A DNA stretch of 64,000 nt, from positions 62,001 to 126,000 of the forward strand of contig NZ_JBBJLN010000010.1 in NCBI RefSeq assembly GCF_037658235.1. Direction: 5' to 3'. The translations under genes and the position numbers were made by a program. Below, in pieces: positions 8,190 through 16,387 of the stretch; the stretch's first letter is position 1; each line of letters begins with the position of its first letter. Source of the DNA: Yunchengibacter salinarum (GTDB lineage: Bacteria > Pseudomonadota > Alphaproteobacteria > Sphingomonadales > Kordiimonadaceae). The notes below the pieces were generated by a model, which saw only the letters and a list, made by a program, of their open reading frames with translations, was not told the DNA's origin and ran no database searches.

Positions 8190-9386
8190 TCACCCTTCCG
8201 GCCAGCCTTTTTGCGCATAATGGGCCAGGGCGGTGTCCATGATCTCCACCGCCGCGTCCACATGGGTTTTCTCAAGAATCAGGGGCGGCAGCAGGCGCAC
8301 CACATTCTGGCCGGCAACGGCGGGGCACAGGCCACGATGCACCATATCCTTCAGGACCGCGCGCGGATTGGGGCAGTCCGGGATGCGGATGCCCGCCATC
8401 AGGCCAAGGCCGCGCACCTCGCTGACCAGCCCGTCATGCTTGTGCTGAAGGGCGTGCAGCCGCTCATGCAGATAGGCGCCCATGGCGCGGCTGTGCTCAA
8501 GGAAATCATCCGTGGTGACGATATCCAGCACCGCATTGCCCACCGCCATGGCCAGCGGATTGCCGCCAAAGGTGGTGCCGTGGGTGCCGCCGGTCATACC
8601 GCTGGCCGCTTCTTCGGTGGCAAGGCAGGCGCCCATGGGGAAGCCGCCGCCAATGCCCTTGGCGATGGTGACGATATCCGGTTTCACGTCCGCCCATTCA
8701 TGGGCAAAGAATTTGCCGGTGCGGGACACGCCGCACTGAATTTCATCGAACACCAGCAGCAGATTGTTCTCGTCCGCGATCTTCCGCAGGCCCTGAAGCA
8801 CATCCGCCGGGATCGGGCGGATGCCGCCTTCCCCCTGCACCGGCTCCACCATGATGCCGCCGGTTTCCGGCGTGATGGCCGCCTTCACCGCGTCCAGGTC
8901 GCAGAAATCCACCACATCGAAGCCTTCGGGGATGGGCTCGAACCCCTTGACCAGCTTTTCCTGCCCCGCCGCGGCGATGCCGCCCAGCGTGCGCCCGTGA
9001 AAGGCGGACGAAAAGGTGATGATCCGGTGGCCGGGCGCGTTGCCTTTGTCATAATGGTATTTGCGCACCATCTTGATCGCGGTCTCGATGGCCTCGGCGC
9101 CGGAATTGTTGAAGAACACCGTGTCGGCGAAGGTCAGGTCCACCAGCCGCCGCGCCATGCGCTCCTGACCGGGGATTTCATAGATATTGGCCACATGCCA
9201 CAGCTTTTCCGCCTGATCCTTCAGCGCGGAAACCAGATAGGGGTGGCAATGGCCCAGGCAATTCACGCCGATCCCGGCATAAAAATCCAGATGGGCCTTG
9301 CCGGTCTCGTCATAGAGATACATCCCCTCCCCGCGCTCAAAACGGACAGGCAGGCGATTATAGGTGGGCATAAGGGCTGGAATCAC
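8190..9386 (-). CDS. argD: Acetylornithine/succinyldiaminopimelate aminotransferase
   Basis: A 398-residue class-III PLP aminotransferase. It should transfer amino groups to N-acetylglutamate semialdehyde in arginine synthesis and possibly act in the lysine pathway. Visible signatures are FYAGIGVNCLGHCHP near the N-terminus, NNSGAEAIETAIK for PLP phosphate binding, FDEIQCGVSRTG with the PLP-contacting Asp, and AKGIGGG with the Schiff-base lysine. I prefer GTG 9386 (V/M-IPALMPTYNR) because it has GGGGAG eight bases upstream and the MIPALMPTY opening is typical of alphaproteobacterial ArgD; ATG 9371 is the alternative. Confidence 0.94.
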   Translation of the reverse strand: MIPALMPTYNRLPVRFERGEGMYLYDETGKAHLDFYAGIGVNCLGHCHPYLVSALKDQAEKLWHVANIYEIPGQERMARRLVDLTFADTVFFNNSGAEAIETAIKMVRKYHYDKGNAPGHRIITFSSAFHGRTLGGIAAAGQEKLVKGFEPIPEGFDVVDFCDLDAVKAAITPETGGIMVEPVQGEGGIRPIPADVLQGLRKIADENNLLLVFDEIQCGVSRTGKFFAHEWADVKPDIVTIAKGIGGGFPMGACLATEEAASGMTGGTHGTTFGGNPLAMAVGNAVLDIVTTDDFLEHSRAMGAYLHERLHALQHKHDGLVSEVRGLGLMAGIRIPDCPNPRAVLKDMVHRGLCPAVAGQNVVRLLPPLILEKTHVDAAVEIMDTALAHYAQKGWPEG

Positions 9387-9464
9387 GGCGTTATCTCCCC
9401 TCGATCGATGAATGATCCGGGCCAGCCGGGCGCAGCCGACGGCCGTGAACGCCGCGCGGCCTCC

Positions 9465-9498
9465 AACAAAACAGGGCCGGTGTGCCGCCACACCGGCC
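9465..9498 (-). terminator. Rho-independent terminator after the ABC-2 permease gene
   Basis: A perfect 10-bp stem (GGCCGGTGTG at 9475-9484 with CACACCGGCC at 9489-9498, four-base loop) is followed on the minus strand by the T-rich CTGTTTTGTT. It lies between the permease stop and the argD start, so the arginine genes need their own promoter. Confidence 0.8.
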
Positions 9499-9598
9499 AT
9501 GCTCTCGCTGTCCCTCCAAAAAACGCCGCAACAATGCCGCGCGCATCAGGGGAAGTCAACGCCCGCCACCGGGGCATTTCGCCCCGCCTCAGCCGGGG

Positions 9599-10414
9599 TC
9601 AGGCTTTCAGCTTGTAGCCGCGCTTGAACACCCAGTACACCGTCGCCACCAGCACCAGGTTAATGGCCAGCGTATAGAGCACCCCCGTGGTCAAATTGCT
9701 GTCCGCCCGATCGATAAAGCCATAGCGGTAGCCGTCGATCAGGTAAAAGAAGGGGTTGAGATGGGAAAAGGTCTGCCAGCTCTCATCCAGCCGGGAGATG
9801 GAATAGAATGTGCCCGACAGCAGGCTCAGCGGCGCGATGATGAAGTTCTGGATGGCGGCGGCATGGTCGAACTTTTGCGCCCACACGCCGGTCAGTGCCC
9901 CCATCAACGCCATCATCATGCTGGCCGAAATGCTGAAATAGATCACCGGCCAGATATGGTGGATGGTCACCGAAATCCCCGGCATGGCCCAGAACACCAG
10001 CCCCACGCAGAGCCCCACGGCCACGCCCCGCGTAACACCGCCCGCCAGATAGCCGATGGTCAGTTCCAGCGCCGACAGGGGGGGCATCAATGTGTCCACG
10101 ATATTGCCCTGTATCTTGGCGATCAGGATGGAACTGGACGTGTTAGCGAACCCGTTCTGGATCATCGCCATCACCATCAGCCCCGGCGCCAGAAAGGTGG
10201 AATAGGGCATGTCCGCCACCACGCGGGCATCACCGCCCAGCGCCAGATTGAAGATCACCATGAACAGAATGGTGGTAACCGCCGGGGCCGCCAAAGTCTG
10301 TGCCCACACCTTCATGAAACGGCGGGTTTCCCGCATGTAAAGCGTGTAAAGGCCCAGCCAGTTGACGAGCCCGATGCTGCGCTGGCCATAGCGAGGCGCG
10401 GATTCTTCTGCCAT
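9599..10414 (-). CDS. ABC-2 type transporter permease
   Basis: A 271-residue inner-membrane protein with about six hydrophobic segments, including TTILFMVIFNLALG, FLAPGLMVMAMIQNGFANTSSS and PLSLLSGTFYSIS, a pattern of the ABC-2 permeases (YadH/DrrB-like) that export drugs, lipids or polysaccharide. ATG 10414 starts the conserved MAEESAPRYG opening. No ATPase partner lies beside it in this window, so it is either served by an ATPase elsewhere or separated from it. A terminator follows. It is divergent from gcrA with a 197-base intergenic region. Confidence 0.85.
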   Translation of the reverse strand: MAEESAPRYGQRSIGLVNWLGLYTLYMRETRRFMKVWAQTLAAPAVTTILFMVIFNLALGGDARVVADMPYSTFLAPGLMVMAMIQNGFANTSSSILIAKIQGNIVDTLMPPLSALELTIGYLAGGVTRGVAVGLCVGLVFWAMPGISVTIHHIWPVIYFSISASMMMALMGALTGVWAQKFDHAAAIQNFIIAPLSLLSGTFYSISRLDESWQTFSHLNPFFYLIDGYRYGFIDRADSNLTTGVLYTLAINLVLVATVYWVFKRGYKLKA

Positions 10415-10521
10415 AAGACGGGTCCTGCTTCCTGATGCTGTGGCCCACCACGCCTGGCGGCGGACCCCGATAAACACGGCGCCTGTGTAGCCCGCACCGG
10501 GGATTGGCACAAGCCCGCCCC

Positions 10522-10551
10522 TTGGCAAACCACCGCATTGCGGGATATAAG
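10522..10551 (+). promoter_or_regulatory. Candidate gcrA promoter
   Basis: TTGGCA (10522-10527) is followed 16-18 bases later by GATATA/TATAAG (10544-10551), about 60 bases before the gcrA start codon. The match is reasonable but was judged by eye only. Confidence 0.35.
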
Positions 10552-10611
10552 CGCATGAACGGCGCGGGCAAGGAAACCGCGCCCAACTGTTTCTGGACAA
10601 AGGATAACCGC

Positions 10612-11028
10612 ATGGCCTGGACGGACGAGCGAATCGAAACCCTGCGCACGCTCTGGGATCAGGGGCTGAGTGCCAGCCAGATCGCCAAGGAACTGGGCGA
10701 AGGGGTGACGCGGAATGCCGTGATCGGCAAGGCGCACCGGCTCGGTCTGAAATCGCGCCCGTCGCCGGTGAAGAACGACAAGGCAAAGGCCCGTGGCACC
10801 AGCCGCAAGACCGCGCGCAAACAGGAAAAAACCCTGGTCAGCCTGCTGGATCTGACGGATCGCATGTGCAAATGGCCGATCGGCCATCCCGGCGAGCCGG
10901 ACTTTCATTTTTGCGGCAAGCCGAGCGAGTCGGGGATGCCCTATTGCGCCAGCCACTGCGCGGAAGCCTATCAGGCCCAGCCGCCGCGCCGGGATCGGCA
11001 GCGTCCGCGCCTGTCCAAACAGGCCTGA
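10612..11028 (+). CDS. gcrA: GcrA cell-cycle regulator
   Basis: A 138-residue protein with the GcrA layout: an N-terminal helix-turn-helix (MAWTDERIETLRTLW, then SASQIAKELG, then TRNAVIGKAHRLGL) that reads DNA near CcrM-methylated GANTC sites, a basic linker (about residues 50-75), and a C-terminal sigma-70-binding part with CKWPIG and FCG..YC..H cysteine/histidine pattern. It activates cell-cycle genes together with sigma-70 in alphaproteobacteria. ATG 10612 has AAAGGA upstream. This gene is one of the strongest taxonomic markers in the window. Confidence 0.95.
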   Translation: MAWTDERIETLRTLWDQGLSASQIAKELGEGVTRNAVIGKAHRLGLKSRPSPVKNDKAKARGTSRKTARKQEKTLVSLLDLTDRMCKWPIGHPGEPDFHFCGKPSESGMPYCASHCAEAYQAQPPRRDRQRPRLSKQA

Positions 11029-11101
11029 ACAGGCAGGCTCAAGCCTGACCGCCGCGCGGGTTGCGCCTCAAGTGGCGCACTCAAGAAGCGCACAGGTCAG
11101 G

Positions 11102-11950
11102 TCAGCCCTGCTGCCTGTCGGCGTCCGCATCATCGAGATCGTCCTGAATATCCGGCTGGCTCGCCGCCGCGCTTGCCGCGGCGCTGTCCCGTGCGGTGTC
11201 GCTGATCCGTGATTCGGCCTCGTCCGCGCTGGCGCCATCGGTGGGCGCGTCGGCGGATATGGGCTCCGCCTGTTCGCGGAGACGGCCCAGAACGTCATCC
11301 CGGATGGCGGCGGGCACATCGGATTGCGCCTTCAACAGATCGATCCTGAGGCTGGCGAGAAACGCATCCGCCTCTGCCACGCGGGCCGATTCGGCGTCCG
11401 TCAGGGCGCCGGGGGCCGGGGCCGGCTTTGGCCGCGTGGCGAGCAGCGCATCCATGGACCGCGCGCCCTGCCCCTTTGTGAAATCCAGCACCTGCCCGGC
11501 GGTGGGGCCGGTCTGCGGCGCGAAGAAGTGGGCCGTCACCCCCGATCCCGATGCGGCGAGCCGATCCGCCATCTCGCGGGCGATGGCATCGGCGCCGCCC
11601 GCTCCCTTGGCAGCCGCCGATTTTTTCAGGGCCTCGAAAACCGGATCGGGCAATCCCGGATTGTGAATCGTGCCCATGCTGTGGGAGCCACGCTCCACGC
11701 TCGCCAGAACCCTGCCGGACGAATCGGTGAAGATGGCGGCCACGTCGGCGGCGCGCCGCTCCCGGTTTTGCAGGGCGGTGGCCGCCTGAAAGCTGTCGGA
11801 TCGCTGAAAAGCGGAAAGCGCCGATGCGGCCTCATCACGCGCAGGGTTTTCCGGCCCCTCCATCTGCCGAAAGCCGGATTGGGGAAGCGCGATCCGGCGA
11901 ACGTCGGGATGGGACAGACTGATGGAAAATCCGGTCGAAATGTCGGGCAT
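11102..11950 (-). CDS. Protein of unknown function, Ala/Asp-rich
   Basis: I do not recognise this 282-residue protein. It has no signal peptide or membrane segment. The middle (about residues 75-170) looks folded, with FTDSSGRVLASVERG and MGTIHNPGLPDPVFEAL, while the C-terminal 60 residues are acidic and probably disordered (many Asp, Ala, Ser). ATG 11950 is preferred because GGAGA lies nine bases upstream; an ATG nine bases earlier is too close to that site. It stands alone between gcrA (convergent) and the cytochrome c' gene (divergent). Confidence 0.7.
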   Translation of the reverse strand: MPDISTGFSISLSHPDVRRIALPQSGFRQMEGPENPARDEAASALSAFQRSDSFQAATALQNRERRAADVAAIFTDSSGRVLASVERGSHSMGTIHNPGLPDPVFEALKKSAAAKGAGGADAIAREMADRLAASGSGVTAHFFAPQTGPTAGQVLDFTKGQGARSMDALLATRPKPAPAPGALTDAESARVAEADAFLASLRIDLLKAQSDVPAAIRDDVLGRLREQAEPISADAPTDGASADEAESRISDTARDSAAASAAASQPDIQDDLDDADADRQQG

Positions 11951-12144
11951 TGCTGTCATTCTCCAACACAATATCCCCCGGCAATATCTTATGGCCGGGT
12001 GCTTTTCCATCAGAGGCAAGCAATAATCACACCATATCGCCTTATACGATCAGCAGGAAAGCCCGTATTGCCACACGGAACAGGCTGTGTAGGGTGTTTC
12101 GGGACAACGCTTCATATGACCGCCTTAAAAGGGAGCCCTTCACA

Positions 12145-12606
12145 ATGCGGAAAACACTGAGCCTGGCGGCTGTCGCCGCCCTGACGTCGGCTGTTTTTGC
12201 CCATGGCGATGGCAGCCATGCGGCACAGGATGACCGCTATACCGAATCCAAATATCGCCACCAGCTCATGGAAGTGGTGGGCTATTCGGCAAAGAATATC
12301 GTCATGCACATGAAAGGGGAGGTTGATCTGGACGGCCAGATGCTGGGCCACGCCCGCATCTTGGATCAGGCCGCGGCCATGGCCAAGGATGCCTTTGCCA
12401 AGGACACCCGCCACAAGCAGGGGAAAACCGATTCCAAGGATGCGGTCTGGGAGAACTGGGAAGATTTTTCCAGTCGGCTGGACAGCTTCAAATCGGACAC
12501 GGCGGCGCTGGTGTCCGCCCTGGAAAGCGAAGAGGGCGTGCCCGCCGCCACCAAGGCCATGTTCAAGAACTGCAAGTCCTGCCACGACGAATATCGCAAG
12601 GATTGA
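12145..12606 (+). CDS. Cytochrome c' (class II cytochrome c)
   Basis: A 153-residue exported heme protein. A cleavable signal peptide (MRKTLSLAAVAALTSAVFA) precedes a four-helix-bundle domain that ends with the single heme-attachment motif CKSCH at residues 143-147, near the C-terminus as in cytochromes c'. These periplasmic proteins bind NO or move electrons. A GGGAG lies upstream of ATG 12145. The convergent neighbour is a cytochrome b561, a frequent genomic partner of cytochrome c', which suggests a small electron-transfer module. Confidence 0.92.
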   Translation: MRKTLSLAAVAALTSAVFAHGDGSHAAQDDRYTESKYRHQLMEVVGYSAKNIVMHMKGEVDLDGQMLGHARILDQAAAMAKDAFAKDTRHKQGKTDSKDAVWENWEDFSSRLDSFKSDTAALVSALESEEGVPAATKAMFKNCKSCHDEYRKD

Positions 12607-12642
12607 TCGGACCCGGCCTGATCGGGGCGGCGCACGCGCCGG

Positions 12643-13308
12643 TCAGGCCAGCACACCCCACCAGATCAGCGCGGCCACAAGAGCCAGCGGCAGCAGCGCC
12701 CAGGGGGCGGCCACCAGTTTCGGTGCCGTCACGGATCGCGGCAGGGGGCGCCGCCCGGTGATCATCGGGCGGATCAGCGGCACGCGCGCCCACAGTGCAT
12801 AGACCAGCACCGCCAGCACATGCAGGCCGATCAGGCCAAACAACACGAAGCCGGTCAGTTCATGCCAGCCGGTCAGCGTGCCGGACAGGTCTTCGCTCAC
12901 CATGCTGGCCAGCGGGCCGGAAAAGAACATATCATCGCTGGCGAACAGCCCGGCCCCGGCCTGCCACAGCAACAAGGCCAGCATCACCGCCACCATCCAG
13001 CCGCCAGCGGGATTGTGCCCGGCATAAGGGTAGGTTTTCTGCTGCCGCCGCAACAGCGTGATCAGGTGGCCCACAGCGTGCTTCGGCGCCGCCAGAAAGC
13101 TGCGAAAGCGCGCTGTTTCACTGCCCACCAGCCCCCAGACCAGACGCCAGCCCACCAGAAGCAGGACACTGAGCCCGGACCAGAGATGCACATCCGCCCA
13201 GATGCCGAATTTATCCTGAAAGGCGGAATAGGCCGACAGGCTGAATGTTATGATAAGCGCCAGATGGAACAGACGGATGGCACCATCCCAGACTTTCACC
13301 GATCGCAT
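12643..13308 (-). CDS. Cytochrome b561-family membrane protein
   Basis: A 221-residue protein with four main membrane segments plus a hydrophobic C-terminal helix. The family-typical opening VKVWDGAIRLFHLAL carries the first heme-ligand His, with further His in DVHLWSG, GHNPAGG and the GLIGLHVLAVLVY segment. It likely carries two b-type hemes and passes electrons between the quinone pool or a dehydrogenase and a periplasmic cytochrome, plausibly the convergent cytochrome c'. ATG 13308 has GGGAGAAAACC upstream; a longer frame extending upstream has no support. Confidence 0.9.
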   Translation of the reverse strand: MRSVKVWDGAIRLFHLALIITFSLSAYSAFQDKFGIWADVHLWSGLSVLLLVGWRLVWGLVGSETARFRSFLAAPKHAVGHLITLLRRQQKTYPYAGHNPAGGWMVAVMLALLLWQAGAGLFASDDMFFSGPLASMVSEDLSGTLTGWHELTGFVLFGLIGLHVLAVLVYALWARVPLIRPMITGRRPLPRSVTAPKLVAAPWALLPLALVAALIWWGVLA

Positions 13309-13359
13309 GGTTTTCTCCCGCTTCCGCGCTTCGGCCCCGGCGGACGGCGCACAATCTGT

Positions 13360-13408
13360 TTGACAAGCCCGCCCTGTCGGACCATATACCTGACCAAACA
13401 GGTCATAT
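13360..13408 (+). promoter_or_regulatory. suf promoter with overlapping IscR/Rrf2-type operator
   Basis: TTGACA (13360-13365) is followed 17 bases later by CATATA. The -10 region merges with an inverted repeat ACCTG-N6-CAGGT (13388-13403) embedded in ATACCTGAC...AGGTCATAT, which resembles IscR-type Rrf2 operators. It lies about 105 bases upstream of the regulator gene, so binding would block its own operon: autoregulation by Fe-S status is inferred. Confidence 0.65.
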
Positions 13409-13513
13409 TTTATCGCCCGGCAGGTCGAGCATGCCCCAGGCAGGCGATCCGGGCAAGGGGCGCACCACGCGGCAACGGGCCGCAGCGCCCCGGCAGGAGC
13501 AAAGGACGCAACC

Positions 13514-14023
13514 GTGATACGACTGACCAATCTGGCAGACTATGGTGTCGTTCTGATGTGCGAAATCGCCCGCCTGCACCAGGCGGCACACCAGGATGCG
13601 GTCAGCCCGGAGCGGCAGGACGCGCTGGGCCGTGTCAATGCACAGGGCCTGTCCGGGGCCACCGGCGTGCCGGTGCCCACGGTGTCGAAAATTCTCAACG
13701 CGCTGGGCCGGGCGGGTGTCCTTGTGTCGCACCGTGGCCTGAAGGGCGGATTCACCCTTGCCCGCGCGCCGGAGGAAATCAGCATTGTGGACGTGATCGA
13801 AGCGATCGATGGCCCCATTGCGCTGACCCAGTGCGTGGATCATCGCAGCGGTGCGTGCAGCCTGGATCAGGTCTGCTGCATGAAACCGCACTGGCAGACC
13901 ATCAATCAGGCGGTGCGATCCGCCCTTGAGGGGATCACCCTGTCCCGGCTGGCAGCGTCCGGCCCGGCAGCACCGTTCAAAGCGTTCGACGCGGTACCGG
14001 CAGAGTCGGCGCAGCGCGCCTGA
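13514..14023 (+). CDS. Rrf2-family SUF operon regulator
   Basis: A 169-residue Rrf2 protein. The winged helix starts with LTNLADYGVVLMCEIAR and includes VPTVSKILNALGRAGVLVSHRG. The Fe-S ligand region has cysteines 107, 115, 121 and 122, matching the SUF-associated branch (TIGR02944-like) that senses cluster supply. An insertion of about a dozen residues after the first helix (about 22-44) lengthens the domain compared with typical members. It heads the suf operon, 39 bases before sufB, downstream of an IscR-like operator, and is likely the repressor that releases suf under iron or oxidative stress. Confidence 0.9.
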   Translation: MIRLTNLADYGVVLMCEIARLHQAAHQDAVSPERQDALGRVNAQGLSGATGVPVPTVSKILNALGRAGVLVSHRGLKGGFTLARAPEEISIVDVIEAIDGPIALTQCVDHRSGACSLDQVCCMKPHWQTINQAVRSALEGITLSRLAASGPAAPFKAFDAVPAESAQRA

Positions 14024-14062
14024 GAACGCCATTTCACGCCAAGAGCAAGGAGCCGTAACGTC

Positions 14063-15532
14063 ATGGCAGGCACAGCGGAAGCCCGCAAACAGGTGGATGA
14101 AGCCACCGGCAAATACAAATACGGGTTCGTGTCCGACATCGAATCCGAAATGGCGCCCAAGGGCCTGAATGAAGACGTGATCCGTTTCATTTCGGCCAAG
14201 AAGGGGGAGCCGCAATGGATGCTGGACTGGCGGCTGAAAGCCTATGAAGGCTGGCAGAAAATGGCCGAGCCGGACTGGGCCAAGGTGGAATATCCGCCGA
14301 TCGACTTCAACGACATCTATTACTATGCCGCGCCCAAGCAGACACAAAAGCCCAAGTCCATCGACGAGGTGGACCCGGAGCTGCTGCGCACCTATGAAAA
14401 GCTGGGCATTCCGCTGGAAGAGCAGAAAGTGCTCGCCGGGGTGGAAGGCGCCCGGAAAGTGGCGGTGGATGCCGTTTTTGACAGCGTGTCCGTGGCCACC
14501 ACCTTCCGCGAGGAACTGCAAAAGGCGGGCGTGATCTTCATGTCCATTTCGGACGCGGTCAAGGAACACCCGGACCTGGTACGCCAGTATATCGGCTCCG
14601 TGGTGCCGCGGCGGGACAATTTCTTCGCCGCCCTCAATGCCGCCGTCTTTTCCGACGGCACCTTCGTCTATATCCCCAAGGGCGTGCGCTGCCCGATGGA
14701 GCTGTCCACCTATTTCCGTATCAATGCGGAAAACACCGGCCAGTTCGAGCGCACCCTGATCGTGGCGGAGGAAGGCTCCTATGTGAGCTATCTGGAAGGC
14801 TGCACCGCGCCGCAGCGGGATGAGAACCAGCTTCACGCCGCTGTGGTGGAGCTGGTGGCGCTGGGCGATGCGGAAATCAAGTATTCCACCGTGCAGAACT
14901 GGTATCCCGGCGATGAGAATGGCAAGGGCGGCATTTATAATTTCGTCACCAAGCGGGGCCTGTGCAAGGGCGCCAATTCCAAGATAAGCTGGACCCAGGT
15001 GGAAACCGGTTCGGCGGTAACGTGGAAATATCCGTCCTGTGTGCTGGCCGGGGAAAACAGCGTGGGCGAGTTCTATTCCGTTGCCGTGACGAATAATTAC
15101 CAGCAGGCGGATACCGGCACCAAGATGATTCACCAGGCGCCGGGCACCCGCTCCACCATCATTTCCAAGGGGATTTCCGCGGGCCATTCCGACAACACCT
15201 ATCGCGGCCTGGTGAAAGTGCTGCCCGGTGCGGACAATGTACGCAACTATACCCAGTGTGACTCGCTGCTGGTGAATGATACCTGCGGCGCGCACACGGT
15301 CCCCTATATCGAGGTGAAGAACCCCTCCGCTACGGTGGAGCATGAGGCCACCACCTCGAAAATCTCCGAGGATCAGCTTTTCTACTGTCTTTCCCGCGGG
15401 CTGGACGAGGAAGAGGCTGTGGCGTTGATCGTCAACGGGTTCTGCAAGGAAGTGATGCAGCACCTGCCCATGGAATTTGCCGTGGAAGCCCAGAAACTAC
15501 TGGGTATTTCGCTGGAAGGCTCGGTGGGTTAG
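14063..15532 (+). CDS. sufB: Fe-S cluster scaffold subunit SufB
   Basis: A 489-residue SufB, the scaffold on which the SufBCD complex assembles [4Fe-4S] clusters. It has the SufB-type N-terminal DYKYGF-like region (TGKYKYGFVSDIE), a long right-handed beta-helix core with VVPRRDNFFAALNAAVFSDG, SYVSYLEGCTAP and NDTCGAHTVPYIEVKNPSA, and the C-terminal helical SLDEEEAV-type block (RGLDEEEAVALIVNGF). AAGGAG precedes ATG 14063. It is the first structural gene of the operon. Confidence 0.97.
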   Translation: MAGTAEARKQVDEATGKYKYGFVSDIESEMAPKGLNEDVIRFISAKKGEPQWMLDWRLKAYEGWQKMAEPDWAKVEYPPIDFNDIYYYAAPKQTQKPKSIDEVDPELLRTYEKLGIPLEEQKVLAGVEGARKVAVDAVFDSVSVATTFREELQKAGVIFMSISDAVKEHPDLVRQYIGSVVPRRDNFFAALNAAVFSDGTFVYIPKGVRCPMELSTYFRINAENTGQFERTLIVAEEGSYVSYLEGCTAPQRDENQLHAAVVELVALGDAEIKYSTVQNWYPGDENGKGGIYNFVTKRGLCKGANSKISWTQVETGSAVTWKYPSCVLAGENSVGEFYSVAVTNNYQQADTGTKMIHQAPGTRSTIISKGISAGHSDNTYRGLVKVLPGADNVRNYTQCDSLLVNDTCGAHTVPYIEVKNPSATVEHEATTSKISEDQLFYCLSRGLDEEEAVALIVNGFCKEVMQHLPMEFAVEAQKLLGISLEGSVG

Positions 15533-15574
15533 ACCCGCCGTCGCGCATCAGGCATCAGAGAAGGACGTTTTTTC

Positions 15575-16312
15575 ATGCTGACCATCAAGGACTTGAGTGT
15601 CTCCATCGGCGACAGCAAGATCATCAAGGGCCTGGACCTTGAGATCAAGGCCGGTGAAGTGCACGCCATCATGGGCCCGAACGGGGCCGGAAAATCCACC
15701 CTGGCCAGCACCATTGCGGGCCGGCCCGAAATGGCGGTCACGGGCGGGGAAATCAGCTATCAGGGCAAGGACCTGCTGGCCCTGGCACCGCATGAGCGCG
15801 CCGGTGAAGGTATCTTCCTGGGCTTTCAGTATCCGGTGGAAATTCCGGGCGTGTCCAACCTGAATTTCCTGCGCACCGCGCTCAATTCCGTGCGCCGGTA
15901 TCGCGGGGAGGCGGAAATCTCGGCGGCGGATTTCATGAAGCTGGTGCGGGAAAAGGCGGCAACCCTGAAGATGGACCCGGAGATGCTGAAGCGGTTCGTC
16001 AATGTGGGCTTTTCCGGCGGCGAGAAAAAGCGCAATGAAATGGTGCAGATGGCGGTGATGAACCCCACGCTGGCCGTGCTGGACGAAACCGATTCCGGGC
16101 TGGACGTGGACGCCCTGCGCATCGTGGCGGACGGCATCAACGCCCAGCGCCGGGAAGACAGGGCCATCTTGATCATCACGCACTATCAGCGCCTGCTGGA
16201 TTATGTGGTGCCCGACAAGGTGCACATCATGGCCGATGGCCGCATCACCCGCACCGGTGACAAGTCGCTGGCCATGGAGCTTGAGAAAAAAGGCTATGAG
16301 GCGGTGGCCTGA
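15575..16312 (+). CDS. sufC: SUF system ATPase SufC
   Basis: A 245-residue ABC-type ATPase of the SufBC2D scaffold complex. Walker A is GPNGAGKST, the signature is FSGGEKKRNE and Walker B is LAVLDETDSGLD, all in the SufC-specific form; FQYPVEIPGVSN is the SufC Q-loop region. ATP binding drives the conformational change in SufB-SufD needed for cluster assembly. It lies 42 bases after sufB and before sufD. Confidence 0.97.
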   Translation: MLTIKDLSVSIGDSKIIKGLDLEIKAGEVHAIMGPNGAGKSTLASTIAGRPEMAVTGGEISYQGKDLLALAPHERAGEGIFLGFQYPVEIPGVSNLNFLRTALNSVRRYRGEAEISAADFMKLVREKAATLKMDPEMLKRFVNVGFSGGEKKRNEMVQMAVMNPTLAVLDETDSGLDVDALRIVADGINAQRREDRAILIITHYQRLLDYVVPDKVHIMADGRITRTGDKSLAMELEKKGYEAVA

Positions 16313-16387
16313 GGGCGCATCCCCGACACCGGCACTGGAACGATGCAACCGGCACCGGAACGATTTGGCACCGATAAGGAATCTGGC

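Noticed and set aside
13403..15463. Long minus-strand frame opposite the suf regulator and sufB
   Set aside because: It is the antisense shadow of a well-identified SufB gene and shows only compositional residues such as His and Gly.
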